Origin: Nocardia vinacea
GTDB taxonomy: Bacteria; Actinomycetota; Actinomycetes; Mycobacteriales; Mycobacteriaceae
DNA length: 64,000 bases
Reading direction: 5' to 3'
Assembly: GCF_035920345.1 (NCBI RefSeq)
Contig: NZ_CP109149.1
Span: forward strand, 9,982,001-10,046,000
Of the stretch, positions 16,669 to 25,723 are shown one piece after another. Below the pieces are notes generated by a model that did not search any database, was not told where the DNA came from, and saw nothing but the letters and a program-made list of their open reading frames with translations. How positions within the stretch are numbered: the first letter of the stretch is position 1; each line of letters begins with the position of its first letter. The translations under genes were made by a program, and so were the position numbers.

Positions 16669-16986
16669 CTAGCCAGCGAGAGTCTCCTTGCTGGCCAGAT
16701 GCCACACCGACTCCGGCTCATGTTGTCCCCCAACGGGTCCTCGGCCTGGTGGGTGCGCAAAATGGGGACGCCGAACACCACCGATACGACCTTTCACGAC
16801 CAGCGGAACCCTGATGCCCGGTGCTGCGTCGACACCCGCGTAGCACAGAGCGCACACCAGTGTCTGGTCACCGCGATAGCTACCTGCGCGCAGCGCATCC
16901 ATCGCTGGATCAGCAGGATCGGTTGGCGCGCAAACATATTGGTGGCCCACCGTATCCAGCGCGACCGTGAGGTTGTAGTCACTCAC
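16669..16986 (-). CDS. CoiA-like protein, N-terminal part (ends at amber codon)
   Basis: This encodes 105 residues from GTG 16986, chosen because GAGGAGG lies 6 bases upstream. It has a CxxC pair (LVCALCYAGV), RRPHFAHPPG and ESVWHLASKETLAG before the TAG at 16669-16671. RxxHFAH plus WHLASKxxLAxW is the typical N-terminal half of CoiA-like proteins. The TAG stands exactly where a Trp is expected, so a TGG to TAG change explains it. The frame continues in register into 15547-16629. Confidence 0.65.
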   Translation of the reverse strand: MSDYNLTVALDTVGHQYVCAPTDPADPAMDALRAGSYRGDQTLVCALCYAGVDAAPGIRVPLVVKGRIGGVRRPHFAHPPGRGPVGGQHEPESVWHLASKETLAG

Positions 16987-17016
16987 GAACATCCTCCTCG
17001 GAATAGGCGAAGACAT

Positions 17017-17657
17017 CCCGGCATAGGCCAGGAAGCCGTTACGAGACCGCGCTATTCGAAGTGGATAAATATATTGAGGTCCGGCTCAAAATTTGGCTGG
17101 GGGAGCGTGTGGCTCGGGTGATGGTGTCAATTCAGTTGCGTCGCCGGAGGTTTGAGGTTCGCGAGTTGTGTTGTTGCTGACGTGCGGCCTTCCCTGATCG
17201 TACGACGGCTGAGCCCGCGTGTCGACGATTAACGGGCTGCCCTGCCGCACTCACTTCTACCTCGGTGGTTTGCCAGCGCGAGCCGAAAGCTGCAGGACGA
17301 CACAGGAAACGAGGGGATCCACCGCCGTACGGGCGCAGTCATTCATGGGCAGAATCGGCCTGAAGCGCGTGAGCGGCATCGTGATGAGGAATGAGCAGCA
17401 GCGGCATCGACGGCTGCGGCGGCATCCCTGCGCGAGTGCATGAATGCACGACACGCTGACGCTGGGCGACCGGCGAAGAGTGGGGCAGCCGCGAGGGTTC
17501 GGTCTCTGCCAGCTATTCACTGCCGTTGTTGGTGTGCAGGATGAAGTGACGCTGGAGCGTTCACGCGTGGACTCGCGAAACGCAACAGCCGAATGCGCGG
17601 GCTGCCACCATGGACTGTCACGGGCGGAAAAGCTGCCGAGGAATCGTGGGGGCACTG
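17017..17657. other. non-coding stretch
   Basis: No convincing gene was found. Frames on both strands are short and lack ribosome-binding sites. A 6-2-6 palindrome (GTGCAT-GA-ATGCAC, 17436-17449) lies about 210 bp upstream of the gene at 17658 and could be an operator. Nothing else was recognised. Confidence 0.5.
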
Positions 17658-18611
17658 ATGCCGGAGACGAGCGCGACTGCTACTGAGACGCTGGCCGATG
17701 ATGCGGAACCGGTGGACTACCGATGGACCACTATCGTGACCGACGTGGACGGGCATCAACGGCCGATCTTGCACGGCCGGGGTTGGTTCGACGCCGAGGA
17801 TTCCTACACCGCACGCGTCCACGACAGCCACACCGGCATAGCTGCGGCGGTGTTCGCCGAGGTGTGCGGCGAGATGGTCGAATACCACCGAGACGCGGTG
17901 CTCGATGCCTGCATCGACGGCCAACCCGACCCGATCCCACCCATCACGGTCACCACCACAGTCCACGATGCCCACGACACCGCCGTGGCGATCTTGACCG
18001 GCCGCCTGCTCCATCGGCCGGTCACCGAGGACGAGGTCGCCGACACCGCAGTCGCACTGGGCCAGACAGCCGTCGCCGACGCACGCCTGCGCATCGACCA
18101 CCTTCGCGACCCCGGGGGCGCCAGCCACCACGACTTGATTCCGCCAGTCCTTGACCTCGATGTTGAGCTGCGCCCCGACATTGGCACCCGCACCGCTGGT
18201 GCTAGTGCAGTTGCAGCTGTCGACGACGACCGGCGACAACGCCTGCGCGCGCTGCGGGCGGCCGCCGCAGACCTGCGGGCCGAGGTGTACAACCCCGAGT
18301 ATTTTCGGCAACAACTGGCCACCATGGAAGACGCCCTCGCCGCCACCCACACCACCGAAACCTCACCCTTGACCACACCGCCCAGCGTCGAGGATCGAGC
18401 CGCTGTCGCCCCGATCGATTGGCAGGCCCGCGTCGATCGCTGGCGGCGGCTGTTGGAGATCTCCACCGAGGCATACCTCGACGCCGCCAGGCTCGACACC
18501 GCCGCCGAACACCTGCGCCGGAGACGCAAACATCACGACTCTGTCGATCGCCGCGAGACGCAGGGCGACGATGCCGACACGAACACCACAGAGGTCCAGA
18601 GCCGAGCATGA
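17658..18611 (+). CDS. hypothetical protein with coiled-coil C-terminus
   Basis: This 317-residue acidic protein starts at ATG 17658 after GTGGGGG. The N-terminal half has a beta-rich section (YRWTTIVTDVDGHQRPILHG). The C-terminal half (about 185-300) is helical with Arg/Glu/Leu periodicity suggestive of a coiled coil. There is no signal peptide or membrane span. Style and composition resemble the conjugation-module proteins at 424-6133, but the shared C-terminal motif is absent. No family is recognised. Confidence 0.65.
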   Translation: MPETSATATETLADDAEPVDYRWTTIVTDVDGHQRPILHGRGWFDAEDSYTARVHDSHTGIAAAVFAEVCGEMVEYHRDAVLDACIDGQPDPIPPITVTTTVHDAHDTAVAILTGRLLHRPVTEDEVADTAVALGQTAVADARLRIDHLRDPGGASHHDLIPPVLDLDVELRPDIGTRTAGASAVAAVDDDRRQRLRALRAAAADLRAEVYNPEYFRQQLATMEDALAATHTTETSPLTTPPSVEDRAAVAPIDWQARVDRWRRLLEISTEAYLDAARLDTAAEHLRRRRKHHDSVDRRETQGDDADTNTTEVQSRA

Positions 18612-18936
18612 CCTCAGCTAGCCGGAACGGCAGGACCACGCGGTGAAAGACAACGTGGATAGCCATGAGCACTGCATCGGGGGGATGCATGCTGACCACG
18701 CCGAAGACTGCGATTCGGCCGTGAGCTCCTTGAATGGTTTGGCTCGGTCCCGGTGGACCGGCTATGTCGAGCAACCGAACTACGAGAGGCGTCACCACAG
18801 AGCGCAACACATCGACCAAGCCATAGCAATCGGCCACCAGAACGGATGATCTCGAGCGCCGCGACTGCCGCCGGCCTCGGCACCGCGCTTGCTTGGGGTC
18901 TGTTGCGACGCAGTTGGTTAGCGGTGACCCGACGGA
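18612..18936. other. short non-coding stretch between convergent genes
   Basis: A 68-codon frame from GTG 18643 exists, but it lacks a ribosome-binding site and has atypical codon use. No clear terminator hairpin was seen. Confidence 0.4.
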
Positions 18937-19443
18937 TCAACTTGCGGTTGTCAATGTCTTCGCGAACGCGCGATTGAAGTCCGGCCGGTCCGGAACATAC
19001 GCGGGAATCAGGTGGTAGCCAGCGGATGTGTACATGTGCATAGCTGCCTGGTTGTAGGACCCGGTTTCGAGGATCACCTCGTGTGCGCCGTATGCGGCGG
19101 CGTGCTGCTCGAGCTCGGCCAGGACGCGGCGGCCCAGGCCGATCTTGCGATATCCCGGTGCGACGTACATCTTGCGGATCTCCATGACGTGGTCCCGGTC
19201 GGGATAGGTTCTCACACCGCCACACGCGAAGGGATCGGCTGCAGTGGTGTATGCGACGACGAACAATCCAGAAGGCGAGTGGTACTGCGATGGCTTATCC
19301 AGTCCCGGTGGATCGTCGAAGCCGACGACGCCCCGGCGTTCCTGCGCGTATGCGTGCAGCAGACACGTGGAGTCGGGATCGTCGAAATCACGCGCAGAGA
19401 GCGTGACATCGACCGCGCTGCGAACCCCTGCGACATGCGACAT
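18937..19443 (-). CDS. GNAT-family N-acetyltransferase
   Basis: This 168-residue protein has a clear GNAT core: MEIRKMYVAPGYRKIGLGRR (beta4 plus the acetyl-CoA loop RKIGLG), then AYGAHEVILETG and MHMYTSAGYHLI. ATG 19443 is preferred; an in-frame GTG at 19473 would add 10 residues. The substrate is unknown. It is convergent with the coiled-coil gene. Confidence 0.82.
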   Translation of the reverse strand: MSHVAGVRSAVDVTLSARDFDDPDSTCLLHAYAQERRGVVGFDDPPGLDKPSQYHSPSGLFVVAYTTAADPFACGGVRTYPDRDHVMEIRKMYVAPGYRKIGLGRRVLAELEQHAAAYGAHEVILETGSYNQAAMHMYTSAGYHLIPAYVPDRPDFNRAFAKTLTTAS

Positions 19444-19675
19444 GCGACCCATTCCAGCGATTATCCGGTTCACAACCCTAGGTGCAGTGGGAAGAGCTTT
19501 GATCCTTCGCTAATTGACCCGTTGTGGACGGTGGCTGCCTAGAAGTTGTTGGGGCAGACCGAACGTGTCGATGCTGGTCTATAGGATGCCCGCGACGGAG
19601 ACCTCAGCTTTGAATGGACCCGAGGCGGAGGGCCACCGATGAAGGAATCCGACGCCTTGGCGGTCGGCTGTTGTA

Positions 19676-20005
19676 TTAGTGCGCGGTTGTCTCGATTGCG
19701 GGCATCCATGCAACGGCTGTTTCCTTCGAGCTCTGGTGCACGGGGACCAGATCGCTGTGGTCGTCGAGGCTCATCATCGTCACACCTATAGCCGTGCCGC
19801 CGACATCGAGAGCCGCGATCGTGCTGCCGCAGTTGCCGCAGAATCCGCGGGCGGTCGTGGGCCAGGTCGTGTACCAGCGAGGCTCCCCGCCGGGCCCGAC
19901 CCATTCGAATCCTTCGATGGGGAAATCGACCCATGCCATCGCTGGGCAGCCACCGAGCTGCTGGCAGTGTGGGCACGAGCACAGTTCCCCGTCAAGTGCT
20001 TCTGT
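19676..20005 (-). pseudogene. 5'-truncated GFA-family remnant
   Basis: The frame reads ELCSCPHCQQLGG, then WVDFPIEGFEWVGPGGEP, FCGNCGS and VTMMSLDDH. This is plainly a glutathione-dependent formaldehyde-activating (GFA/CENP-V) zinc fold, close to the intact protein at 23327-23692. The N-terminal strand with the first zinc-site Cys is missing: an in-frame TGA (20006-20008) lies immediately upstream. An internal ATG at 19939 could still give 87 residues, without the CSC motif. It is probably non-functional. Confidence 0.65.
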
Positions 20006-20048
20006 TCAAAGGTAACGCCAATGACAGGATCCGGTCTGGGAAACTCGC

Positions 20049-21383
20049 CTACCCCGGCGACGCTGATGCTCCATTTGCCGCTGTTGGGAGAACTCCGGCC
20101 GCAGTCATCGCCACCGTCAGCGCCGGGTACCGGTAGTAGTCCTCTGGGTCGGGTGCCTTCTGCTGCGCCGCTGCCAGGAACTCCAGGAACGCGACTTGTT
20201 GGTCGGTGCCAAGATGACGGGTACTTTCGAACAGCTCGGTCGCGATCTGTGGCATCTGGGCGGCCTTCAGGCATTGGTCGTTGGCCGCCCACGCCTGCAG
20301 CGCCTGGCGCAACGTGTCCGGTCGCAGCCAGTTCGCATGAGCCACAACGAGCTGACCGATAGGCTCGGCGTCCCGGAAGGACGGTGCCTCACGCAAGAGT
20401 TCGATCAGAGTCGGGACGTAGAACTCGGCTGGCCTGAGGCCGATGAGATAAAGCTTGCTGTACCAGTTCATCTCGTCGAACCGTCGCTCCAGCACTGGCA
20501 GTCGCCTTCGTGCCTGGCTGTTGCCTACCATCGCTAACCCGGCTGTCAGATCTGGATCCAGGGGGCCGGGCGGAGTCGGCACGTTCAGCAGGTTCGTGAG
20601 TCGATCGGTGAGCGGGCCGTCGACGAGATCCCAGAAGAAGTCCTCGGCGCCGAGCCGACCAAGCGCTCGCAATTGCGCGGCGCCGTCGAGGTTGTCGAAC
20701 TTGTCGCGTTGCTCGGCGACGACGGTCCGAACTAGGCTTGGATCCCGCTGCGCGAATGCTGACAGCACCACTGCGGATCGATCCGCGTACTTTTGCTTTG
20801 AGGGGAACCGTTCACCGGGGTCGACTTCCAGCAGAGCATGTTTGGCTGCGAGTTTGGCGATTCCCTTGCGGGTCGCGGCACGTAGTCGGTCGAAGAACAC
20901 GGCCTGGATGTGGGAGACCGACTCGGGAGCGAACATGGGGTCGCAGGTGTAGTCGAGGTAGGCATCAATCGCTTTGCGGCCCTGCGTCGGCGGGTGAATC
21001 AGAAGCGTCGTCAATGCGATCGCCAGGTGGGCTCGTGCCTGCTCGGGCCGAGGTTCGTAAACATCCCCGAATGGCCGCAGCGAGGGGTGAACGCACAGGT
21101 TGCGGTCCTCACGGATACGCTCCAGCTCCCGCTTCCCGACCGAGTCGATAAGTTCGAACTCGACCGCGGTGTCGAGCAGCTCGTTCTCGATCTGCTGCAT
21201 CTGCTTCACGCCGTCGGTGCTGATCCCTTTCGACTGCGCTGCAATCACTTTCGCCGAGAACAGCTTCGCCTTGCCGTCGTCGCCATCGGCCAGCTCGATC
21301 AGCTTCCCGATGATGTCGGTGGTCACCGCGCTCCACGTCGCAGCGATGCTTGCTCGGACTGCGCCGCAGAGTAGCAGATCCAC
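20049..21383 (-). CDS. HEPN-type protein with an apparent 5' frameshift
   Basis: The main frame gives 444 residues from GTG 21383. The N-terminal 120 residues are helical and contain ERIREDRNLCVH, an RxxxxH motif typical of HEPN RNases or HEPN folds. The rest is helical, repeat-like and of unknown function. The true N-terminus seems to lie in another frame: GTG 21451 begins VSDVEHLLTQVRTPDVRPLV and reaches EAWICYSA, which would continue as GAVRASIAATWSAV if one G were restored at 21361-21367. A one-base deletion (or sequencing error) therefore separates residues 1-32 from the rest. It is paired with another HEPN-type gene upstream on the same strand, which hints at a defence module. Confidence 0.65.
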   Translation of the reverse strand: MDLLLCGAVRASIAATWSAVTTDIIGKLIELADGDDGKAKLFSAKVIAAQSKGISTDGVKQMQQIENELLDTAVEFELIDSVGKRELERIREDRNLCVHPSLRPFGDVYEPRPEQARAHLAIALTTLLIHPPTQGRKAIDAYLDYTCDPMFAPESVSHIQAVFFDRLRAATRKGIAKLAAKHALLEVDPGERFPSKQKYADRSAVVLSAFAQRDPSLVRTVVAEQRDKFDNLDGAAQLRALGRLGAEDFFWDLVDGPLTDRLTNLLNVPTPPGPLDPDLTAGLAMVGNSQARRRLPVLERRFDEMNWYSKLYLIGLRPAEFYVPTLIELLREAPSFRDAEPIGQLVVAHANWLRPDTLRQALQAWAANDQCLKAAQMPQIATELFESTRHLGTDQQVAFLEFLAAAQQKAPDPEDYYRYPALTVAMTAAGVLPTAANGASASPG

Positions 21384-21747
21384 GCCTCACCGACCAGCGG
21401 TCGCACATCCGGAGTGCGCACCTGAGTCAGCAAATGCTCCACATCACTCACCGCCAAACAGTCCTCTCTGTCGTGACTCTCGGAAGAGCCAGTAGTACGC
21501 ACTGATCGCGTCGACCTCGATCGTAAAGTGATGGATTCCCCCGGAAGGTGTCTCTGCGGCAGAGCTTTCCGCGCCGACCGATCGAAGACACAGCTGCGCG
21601 GTACGCGTTGTCACTGTCACGCAGCCTCGGCACCACGAGGGCAGCTCTGGCGGCGTGGCTGGCCACAGCGCGAGTGTTTTTGTTCATCGTCGTCGTGCTG
21701 ACGGAACCCATGGACAGCTGCGTGTCACAAGATCGACGACCGGGTGC

Positions 21748-23223
21748 TCAGCGGTCGTCGGCGGTGAGCGAGTACACCGGAGGTTCAGACCTCGCGGCCG
21801 CGACGCCAGCGCCCAGTGAATCCAGCGTGTCGCGCCAGTAGGCCCGCCAGATCGCTCGAGTGGCGTCATCGGACAGTTCGGCATCGACCTTGACCGTGCC
21901 CTCTTTACCCTTCTCCTTGAACGGCCAGGGGGGCTCGTCCCCGCTGGCCAAACAAATACGGGCAAGGACGGTGCGTCGCACGATATCCCGCAGCCGGTCG
22001 ACGGCGTACCCGAGCCGAACCAGGGTATTCTCCTCGGCCTTCTCGCTGGGCACGCACTCCATCGCTCGCAGCTTCCCGTTCAGGGACTTCACCGATACTT
22101 CCCCACCGTGGACGATGCTCGATCTCAGGCTATAGAGCTGCTTCAGGTCCTCGAAAAGTATTGCGGCGGGATCGTCGTCGTGCGCAAGCAGAGCGGTAAC
22201 ACGGGTGCACAACCGAAGCGTCAAGCCCTCTCCCTCGTTCGTCCCGAGCGCCAGTCCCTCCAATGAGGTGGCGAGATCTACGATCTGCTCGCCGAATCCT
22301 GTTGTGTCGTCGAAGTTCACGAACTTCTTGAGTGCTTCCCTGAAAGAGCTGAGCCAGACATCCGGACCGCCGGTCTTTGATTCAGCCTCCGCGACCAGCG
22401 CGGTCAGGGCGGTGATCGCTGGGCCTTCCGTTCCGTCGAGTCGTGCCGTTCGCCGCGTCGCCGTAACGTCGCTGTTCCGGGCCAGAAGGTTAAGAGAAGC
22501 CGGTTGGGTGGCAATCTTGCAGCTCGGTCCGAATACCTGATACATGCCTTGCACGTTGGCTCCGGTCAGAAGGCAGACGCCGAGCTGGAACCGATCCAGC
22601 GTCCGCGCCAGGCTACCAACGCCGAAGTAGTCGACGCCGGAGATCTGCTCGCGGACGATCAACAAGGCGTGCGGGGGCCGATACGGCTTGGAAAGGCGCC
22701 GTTTCCAGGCATGATCGGCGTCAGGGATCTCCTTCAGGATGCGTAGCGTCATATGCGTGCGCCCGTCGGGAACGATGGTGACGCCGTTGATCTCGATCTC
22801 ACGCCCTGAATCCGGTACGAGATGAGAGACGTGGCGTGCCAGCACCATGTCGTAGGGCTCTCCGGACACCACCTGGATCAACTGCGCGATGGCAGCAGCC
22901 ACTTGCGGACCGTTCGGATCGTAGGTGTTCGCGAAGGAACACTCCCGCACGCACAACTCAAGAAAACTCGTTAGCAGCAACGAGGCCGCGAACTCCGGCC
23001 CGCCGGAACCCTGGTAGCTATCGCGCATGCCGTCAGGCGCCGCCGAAATCACCGATTCCGCGAGCCGCGCATACTCCGGAAGCTTCTCGATTGGGGAGAT
23101 TTCGAAGTCGAGGCCGGCCTGGAGATGTCTGTGGGAGGTAGACGTCGGGATCGCTCCTTCTGCTCGCAATCTTTCGAAGCAGACTGTTACGAATGCCTTG
23201 GCGGTCGACTCGAACTCGTTCAA
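21748..23223 (-). CDS. HEPN (Apea-like) domain protein
   Basis: This 491-residue protein starts at TTG 23223, chosen because GAGGAG precedes it by 4 bases; a GTG at 23298 would add 25 atypical residues. The C-terminal third contains QLYSLRSSIVHGGE. RSSIVH is an RxxxxH motif set in the Y.LRs..vHG pattern of Apea-like HEPN domains. The central part is a mixed fold that I do not recognise. Such proteins often act as RNases or sensors in antiviral or abortive systems. The neighbour at 20049-21383 is a second HEPN-type protein, 364 bp away, and the two are bracketed by GFA-family copies. Confidence 0.65.
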   Translation of the reverse strand: MNEFESTAKAFVTVCFERLRAEGAIPTSTSHRHLQAGLDFEISPIEKLPEYARLAESVISAAPDGMRDSYQGSGGPEFAASLLLTSFLELCVRECSFANTYDPNGPQVAAAIAQLIQVVSGEPYDMVLARHVSHLVPDSGREIEINGVTIVPDGRTHMTLRILKEIPDADHAWKRRLSKPYRPPHALLIVREQISGVDYFGVGSLARTLDRFQLGVCLLTGANVQGMYQVFGPSCKIATQPASLNLLARNSDVTATRRTARLDGTEGPAITALTALVAEAESKTGGPDVWLSSFREALKKFVNFDDTTGFGEQIVDLATSLEGLALGTNEGEGLTLRLCTRVTALLAHDDDPAAILFEDLKQLYSLRSSIVHGGEVSVKSLNGKLRAMECVPSEKAEENTLVRLGYAVDRLRDIVRRTVLARICLASGDEPPWPFKEKGKEGTVKVDAELSDDATRAIWRAYWRDTLDSLGAGVAAARSEPPVYSLTADDR

Positions 23224-23326
23224 CGAACTCCTCGGTGGGCGTGAGCAGCTTCTGGCCGTCGTTTCGAATAGCCGACCGAAACTGTTACGGAGACACACTC
23301 AGCCACCGTGCTCGGTCGTGACACGG

Positions 23327-23692
23327 TCAGTCCTGTGCGCCGACGATCGGCAGCCACGGGGCGGCATTGGGGCGGAAACTCTGCCGCTCGGGCACCAAAC
23401 CGGCGTGATCATCGAGGCTCATCATCGTGACGCCGACCAGTTTCGCGTCGCCGTCGTCCTGGGCGGCCACCGAACTTCCACACACGCCGCAGAAGCCACG
23501 CTGGGAATCGGGAAAGGTGTTGTACCAGACCGGCTCTCCGCCCGGCCCGGTCCACTCGAAACCTTCCCGGGGAAAGTCGACCCACGACATCACGGGGGCA
23601 CCAGACAGTTTCTGGCAGTGGATACACGAACAAAGGTGGGGGGACGAGAGGTCACCCGATGCCTGATACCGGATGTTGTCACAGACAGCCAC
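23327..23692 (-). CDS. GFA-family (CENP-V fold) zinc protein
   Basis: This 121-residue protein keeps the full zinc-binding set: VCDNIRYQASG, LCSCIHCQKLSG and FCGVCGSS. Members use or resemble S-hydroxymethylglutathione-type chemistry, but most are of unknown substrate. The start is GTG 23692; a stop lies just upstream in frame. It is the intact relative of the truncated copy at 19676-20005. Confidence 0.8.
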   Translation of the reverse strand: MAVCDNIRYQASGDLSSPHLCSCIHCQKLSGAPVMSWVDFPREGFEWTGPGGEPVWYNTFPDSQRGFCGVCGSSVAAQDDGDAKLVGVTMMSLDDHAGLVPERQSFRPNAAPWLPIVGAQD

Positions 23693-24173
23693 CCTCGCGC
23701 ATCAGAATCTCCCTCTTCATCGATACTTCGAATGTTGTTGGCACAGTGGAAATTCAATAGTTCAGGAATAAACGCCCCCGGCCTCGGAAAGCTTGGGTCC
23801 GGGCCGCACCGGTTGCTGATTGCCAGGCGAGGCCCGCAGCAGTTGTCCGAACGTTTCCTGGGCGCGTCGCGCGGCACCATCGTTGTGAAGCGTCGGGTCC
23901 CGAAGCTATTCCAGGTGCAGCCCCGACGGTGGGAAGTGTAGTGCGGCACTGAGTTCGGCGCGTAATGAGATCCCGGTGAGATGTCCATTGGTGCGGCACC
24001 ACAATGGAAGTCGTGTTCCCCAGTATCGGCTACGCGGGACGGCCAGTCGATGTCTCCGCGTGGTTGTGGTCAGGGAAGGCATGGAGGTGATTCGACGGTC
24101 GGGATGGCGGATGTACGTTCAGCAGTTGGCTCGCAGGCAAGGCAGGCACGGCACCACCAGGTGACCGAGCGCT
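23693..24173. other. non-coding stretch
   Basis: No supported gene, repeat or terminator was found. Frames on both strands have poor codon use and lack ribosome-binding sites. Confidence 0.45.
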
Positions 24174-25115
24174 CTACCGTCCGGGCATTGTGATTCGTTT
24201 GGTCAGCCATTCTCGAGAGATGCGGGCCTTTTCGGCTTGGTGGACACGCAGATTCGGTGACCGCGGCTGTGCGGGCAGTCGACTGTTACGGGCCCAGTAG
24301 CCCGACATCGCGCACACGAACGCGGTGATCGCGGCCGGGTCGGTGTCAACAGTGGTTGGGTGGGTGGCGAGGATGGGGTCGGGGTCGATCCCGTCGGCGA
24401 GCAGTGATGGCATGAGTGAGACGAGGTCGACCCACGCGGCACCGCTGCAGGGCCAGGCCCAGTCCACCACGACCACGCCGCGGTCTTTTTGGTAGAGCAT
24501 GTTGTCGGGGCGAAGGTCGGTGTGCAGCAACGTGTCACCGGCCGCCAGATCTGGCCAGGTTGCTTCCAACTCGGCGAGCCGGTCCAGGTTGCCTAGCGAC
24601 CACCGGTCGAGGTCAGCGGGCGGACCATGTTCGGCGAACTGCCGCCAACCGGTCAGTTCCGGCCCGTAGGACTGCTCGATCGTGGGCACCCCAGCCAGCG
24701 GGTTCGGCGTCAACACCACCGCCAACTGCTCAACCACGTCTAACACGGCGGCCAGCTCACGGGGCCGATCGAGGCGAGGATGCCAGCCGGGCACAGCTTC
24801 GAACACGGTGACCACCCATCCCGCCGACTCGATCGAGAACAACACCGCAGGCGTCGGCACCACAGCGGGTAGCCGGGAAACGGTGTCTGCTTCGGTGCGA
24901 TAGCGGAGGGCGAGGGTGTCATCGCTGGGGATCGCCTTCGCGAAAACCGTTCGGCCGTCGTCCAATTTCAGAAGCGCGGCCATGCCGTGGCTGAACCCGC
25001 CAGACGGAACTGTCACCATCTGAACCCGAGCATGCAGGCGGCGCTCGATCGCCGCGCGCGCCGAGGCGGGCAGTTGATCCCATCCGATCCGATACGCGGC
25101 TTGCTCGTCTGTCAT
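24174..25115 (-). CDS. APH-type small-molecule kinase
   Basis: This 313-residue protein has the aminoglycoside-phosphotransferase fold. LLHTDLRPDNML near residue 197 is the Brenner motif (HxDxxxxN), and VVVVDWAWPC supplies the metal-binding Asp. The N-lobe nucleotide loop is GGFSHGMAALLKL. It could phosphorylate an aminoglycoside, a macrolide or a cellular metabolite; there is no basis to choose. The start is ATG 25115. A GNAT gene lies directly upstream on the same strand, 37 bp away. Confidence 0.85.
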   Translation of the reverse strand: MTDEQAAYRIGWDQLPASARAAIERRLHARVQMVTVPSGGFSHGMAALLKLDDGRTVFAKAIPSDDTLALRYRTEADTVSRLPAVVPTPAVLFSIESAGWVVTVFEAVPGWHPRLDRPRELAAVLDVVEQLAVVLTPNPLAGVPTIEQSYGPELTGWRQFAEHGPPADLDRWSLGNLDRLAELEATWPDLAAGDTLLHTDLRPDNMLYQKDRGVVVVDWAWPCSGAAWVDLVSLMPSLLADGIDPDPILATHPTTVDTDPAAITAFVCAMSGYWARNSRLPAQPRSPNLRVHQAEKARISREWLTKRITMPGR

Positions 25116-25152
25116 CGCACCATCGTGGGTCCCGCGCCACGGTGGACTCCAC

Positions 25153-25719
25153 TCATTTTCGGCGAGCGACCGAGGTCGGACGTCTTGGGGGAGTGGGGGC
25201 TGTCACGGATGCGTTCGAGGCTGCCGCAGGTAGAGGCCTGCTTCCTCGAAGTCCCCAGCCCCGTTTGTAGAATCCTGCAACGTCGAGATGTGCTGCCAGC
25301 CCGAGGTGGTGGAGCTGCCGTTGGGTTGCCCAGTCGGTGATTCGGTCCATGATGAGCGTGCCGATGCCTCGATGGTGGTGTCTCGATGGTGGTGTCTCGA
25401 TCAATCCGTATAACGCGCCGTCGCCGATGACCCGTCCCATCGCGAGGACCTCATCGTTGCGATCGGTAGCGACCACACCGAAAAGGGATCCCGACAGCGC
25501 ATCTGCGCACTCCTCGGTGGACGGACAACGCCATCCGACAGCCGCCCGAAGCCGGAGATATTCGGCGGGACTCGCGGTGCGGTCCACCACCTGGATATCT
25601 GACGGTTCGGTCTGCATGACTAGTTCGTGTTGACAGTTCGATCCTGGAACGCGGTCGGGCTCCAGATCTTCAGGTGGGTCTGCTTGCTCGCCGGGTGAGT
25701 GGTCGAGTTCGTTCATCAT
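25153..25719 (-). CDS. GNAT-family acetyltransferase, possibly frameshifted at the C-terminus
   Basis: This 188-codon frame starts at ATG 25719, with GGAGG 10 bases upstream and 4 bases after the DUF89 stop. The core is GRVIGDGALYGLIETPP, then HHHRGIGTLIMDRI, AAHLDVAGFYKRG. The sequence after FYKR is atypical. Shifting one base gives FEEAGLYLRQPRTHP and a stop at 25203-25205, which reads like a normal GNAT C-terminus. A C-terminal frameshift is therefore likely. A 14-bp tandem duplication lies at the acetyl-CoA loop (around 25368-25402). Confidence 0.65.
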   Translation of the reverse strand: MMNELDHSPGEQADPPEDLEPDRVPGSNCQHELVMQTEPSDIQVVDRTASPAEYLRLRAAVGWRCPSTEECADALSGSLFGVVATDRNDEVLAMGRVIGDGALYGLIETPPSRHHHRGIGTLIMDRITDWATQRQLHHLGLAAHLDVAGFYKRGWGLRGSRPLPAAASNASVTAPTPPRRPTSVARRK

Positions 25720-25723
25720 GGAA

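Noticed and set aside
18643-18849. 68-codon plus-strand frame after the coiled-coil gene
   Set aside because: No ribosome-binding site, His-rich and compositionally random.
21150-21170. GTTCGAAC in the HEPN-type gene, considered as a second SOS box
   Set aside because: Lacks the 4-base spacer of the LexA consensus and lies inside a coding region.
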